Source of the DNA: Oceanicella sp. SM1341
GTDB lineage: Bacteria; Pseudomonadota; Alphaproteobacteria; Rhodobacterales; Rhodobacteraceae
NCBI RefSeq assembly: GCF_003448965.1
Contig: NZ_QRGC01000001.1
Coordinates: 1 to 64,000 of the forward strand
Reading direction: 5' to 3'
Length of the DNA stretch: 64,000 nt
The translations under genes and the position numbers were made by a program. Below, piece by piece: positions 63,132-64,000 of the stretch (position 1 is its first letter; every line of letters begins with the position of its first letter). The notes beneath the pieces were generated by a model. It worked only from the letters and a program-made list of their open reading frames with translations, was not told where the DNA came from and ran no database searches.

Positions 63132-64000
63132 ATGGCGACGCGGATCATCTACATCGTGGCGGGCGAGCCCTCGGGCGACAGGCTGGGCGCCGAGCTGATG
63201 CGCGCCCTGCGCCGTCGCTCCGCCGACGAGATCCGCTTCGAGGGTGTCGGCGGGCCTCTGATGGAGGCGGAGGGGCTGCGCTCGCTGTTCCCGATCTCCG
63301 ACATCGCGGTGCTCGGCGTGTTCGAGATCCTGCCACGCCTGCGCCTGCTGCTGCGCCGCATCGACGAGACCGCCCGCGCCTGCGTGGCCAGCGGCGCCGA
63401 GGCGCTGATCACCATCGACGCGCCGGGCTTCTCGCTGCGTGTGGCGCCGAAGGTGAAGGCGGCGCGCCCGCAGATCCGCACCATCCACTACGTGGCGCCC
63501 TCGGTCTGGGCCTGGCGGCCGAACCGGGCGAAGCTGATGGCGCGGCACACCGACCACGTGCTGGCGCTGCTGCCCTTCGAGCCGCCTTACATGACCGAGG
63601 TGGGCATGGGCTGCGATTTCGTCGGCCACCCGATCGCGGAGCTGGAGCCGCCGGCGGCCGAGGCGGTGGAGGGGTTCCGCGCCGGCTTCCCCTCGCGCCC
63701 CATCCTGCTGGTGCTGCTGGGCAGCCGGCGCTCGGAGGTGGCCCGCCTGGGCCCGATCTTCGGTGAAACGGTGGCGCGGCTGGCGAAGGTGGTGCCGGGC
63801 CTGCAGGTGGTGGTGCCCGCCGCGGGATCGGTGATCGACGAGGTGGAGGCGATGGTGGCGGGCTGGCCGGTGCCGGTCACGCTGCTCGACCCCCGCGGCA
63901 TGGCGCCGGGCGAGGCGGAGGCGCGCAAGTTCCTCGCCTTCGCCGGGGCCGACGCGGCGCTCGCCGCATCCGGCACGGTGGTGATGGAGCTCGCCGCCAT
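63132..64000 (+). CDS. lpxB: Lipid A disaccharide synthase LpxB (5' part, cut by window end)
   Basis: The first 289 codons of LpxB, which joins UDP-diacylglucosamine and lipid X. The opening MATRIIYIVAGEPSGDRLGAELM is the family signature. Further matches are FEGVGGPLMEAEGLRSLFPISDIAVLGVFEILPRL, ITIDAPGFSLRVA, IHYVAPSVWAWRPNRAK and LLGSRRSEVARLGPIF. The frame is open to the last base, so the gene continues beyond the window (family length about 385). ATG follows GGGGAGG by about 5 nt, 21 nt after lpxI. Confidence 0.95.
   Translation, partial: MATRIIYIVAGEPSGDRLGAELMRALRRRSADEIRFEGVGGPLMEAEGLRSLFPISDIAVLGVFEILPRLRLLLRRIDETARACVASGAEALITIDAPGFSLRVAPKVKAARPQIRTIHYVAPSVWAWRPNRAKLMARHTDHVLALLPFEPPYMTEVGMGCDFVGHPIAELEPPAAEAVEGFRAGFPSRPILLVLLGSRRSEVARLGPIFGETVARLAKVVPGLQVVVPAAGSVIDEVEAMVAGWPVPVTLLDPRGMAPGEAEARKFLAFAGADAALAASGTVVMELAA

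Overview
The window is about 70% G+C and comes from an alphaproteobacterium. It is most likely a member of the Rhodobacteraceae (Rhodobacter/Paracoccus/Roseobacter relatives). The grounds are the arrangement ccoNOQP / ccoGHIS with an FnrL-type regulator beside it, FNR boxes of the form TTGAT-N4-GTCAA, a CckA hybrid kinase, an NADP isocitrate dehydrogenase of the eukaryotic-like type, malate synthase G, and the order rpsB-tsf-pyrH-frr-uppS-cdsA-dxr-rseP-bamA-skp-fabZ-lpxA-lpxI-lpxB. I see no rRNA, tRNA, CRISPR, insertion sequence or prophage. Nearly all of it is core chromosome.

Positions 1-10,400 hold the microaerobic respiration island. On the minus strand lie ccoG-ccoH-(55-residue Cys-rich ORF)-ccoI-ccoS, which overlap one another by 4 nt, then ccoN-ccoO-ccoQ-ccoP, then fnrL. 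FNR boxes precede ccoG, ccoN and fnrL. A plus-strand DUF2270-type membrane protein gene sits between the two cco operons. Positions 10,400-16,850 carry a glutathione S-transferase coupled to queG, a 177-bp degenerate tandem repeat array, a TPR protein, an SDR protein, a PNPOx-like protein and an amidase. Positions 17,000-20,300 hold a purine-salvage pair (adenine deaminase, AMP nucleosidase). Then come UDP-glucuronate 4-epimerase, free methionine-(R)-sulfoxide reductase, PepN, and malate synthase G flanked on both sides by short tandem repeats.

Positions 28,700-41,500 carry a C26 amidotransferase-like hydrolase, gamma-glutamyltransferase, an RsmB-type methyltransferase, cckA, a hotdog thioesterase, a crotonase lacking both catalytic glutamates, heme A synthase, TrmJ, icd and an SH3 protein. 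Positions 41,500-49,500 hold pheT (without pheS), a large two-domain glycosyltransferase, an aromatic/aspartate aminotransferase and an ornithine cyclodeaminase homologue.

From 49,500 to the right edge is a plus-strand run of essential genes. It begins with translation and nucleotide functions (rpsB, tsf, pyrH, frr), interrupted by a small sulfotransferase gene. It continues into undecaprenyl, CDP-diacylglycerol and isoprenoid synthesis, then outer-membrane biogenesis (rseP, bamA, skp) and lipid A synthesis (fabZ, lpxA, lpxI, lpxB). lpxB is cut by the window edge, and lpxD is absent from its frequent position.

I do not see a convincing undescribed biological system. The items most worth a second look are the translationally coupled Cys-rich micro-ORF inside the cco assembly operon, the 177-bp tandem array, the repeat arrays and GTTTCC palindromes around malate synthase, and several palindromic operator-like sites.
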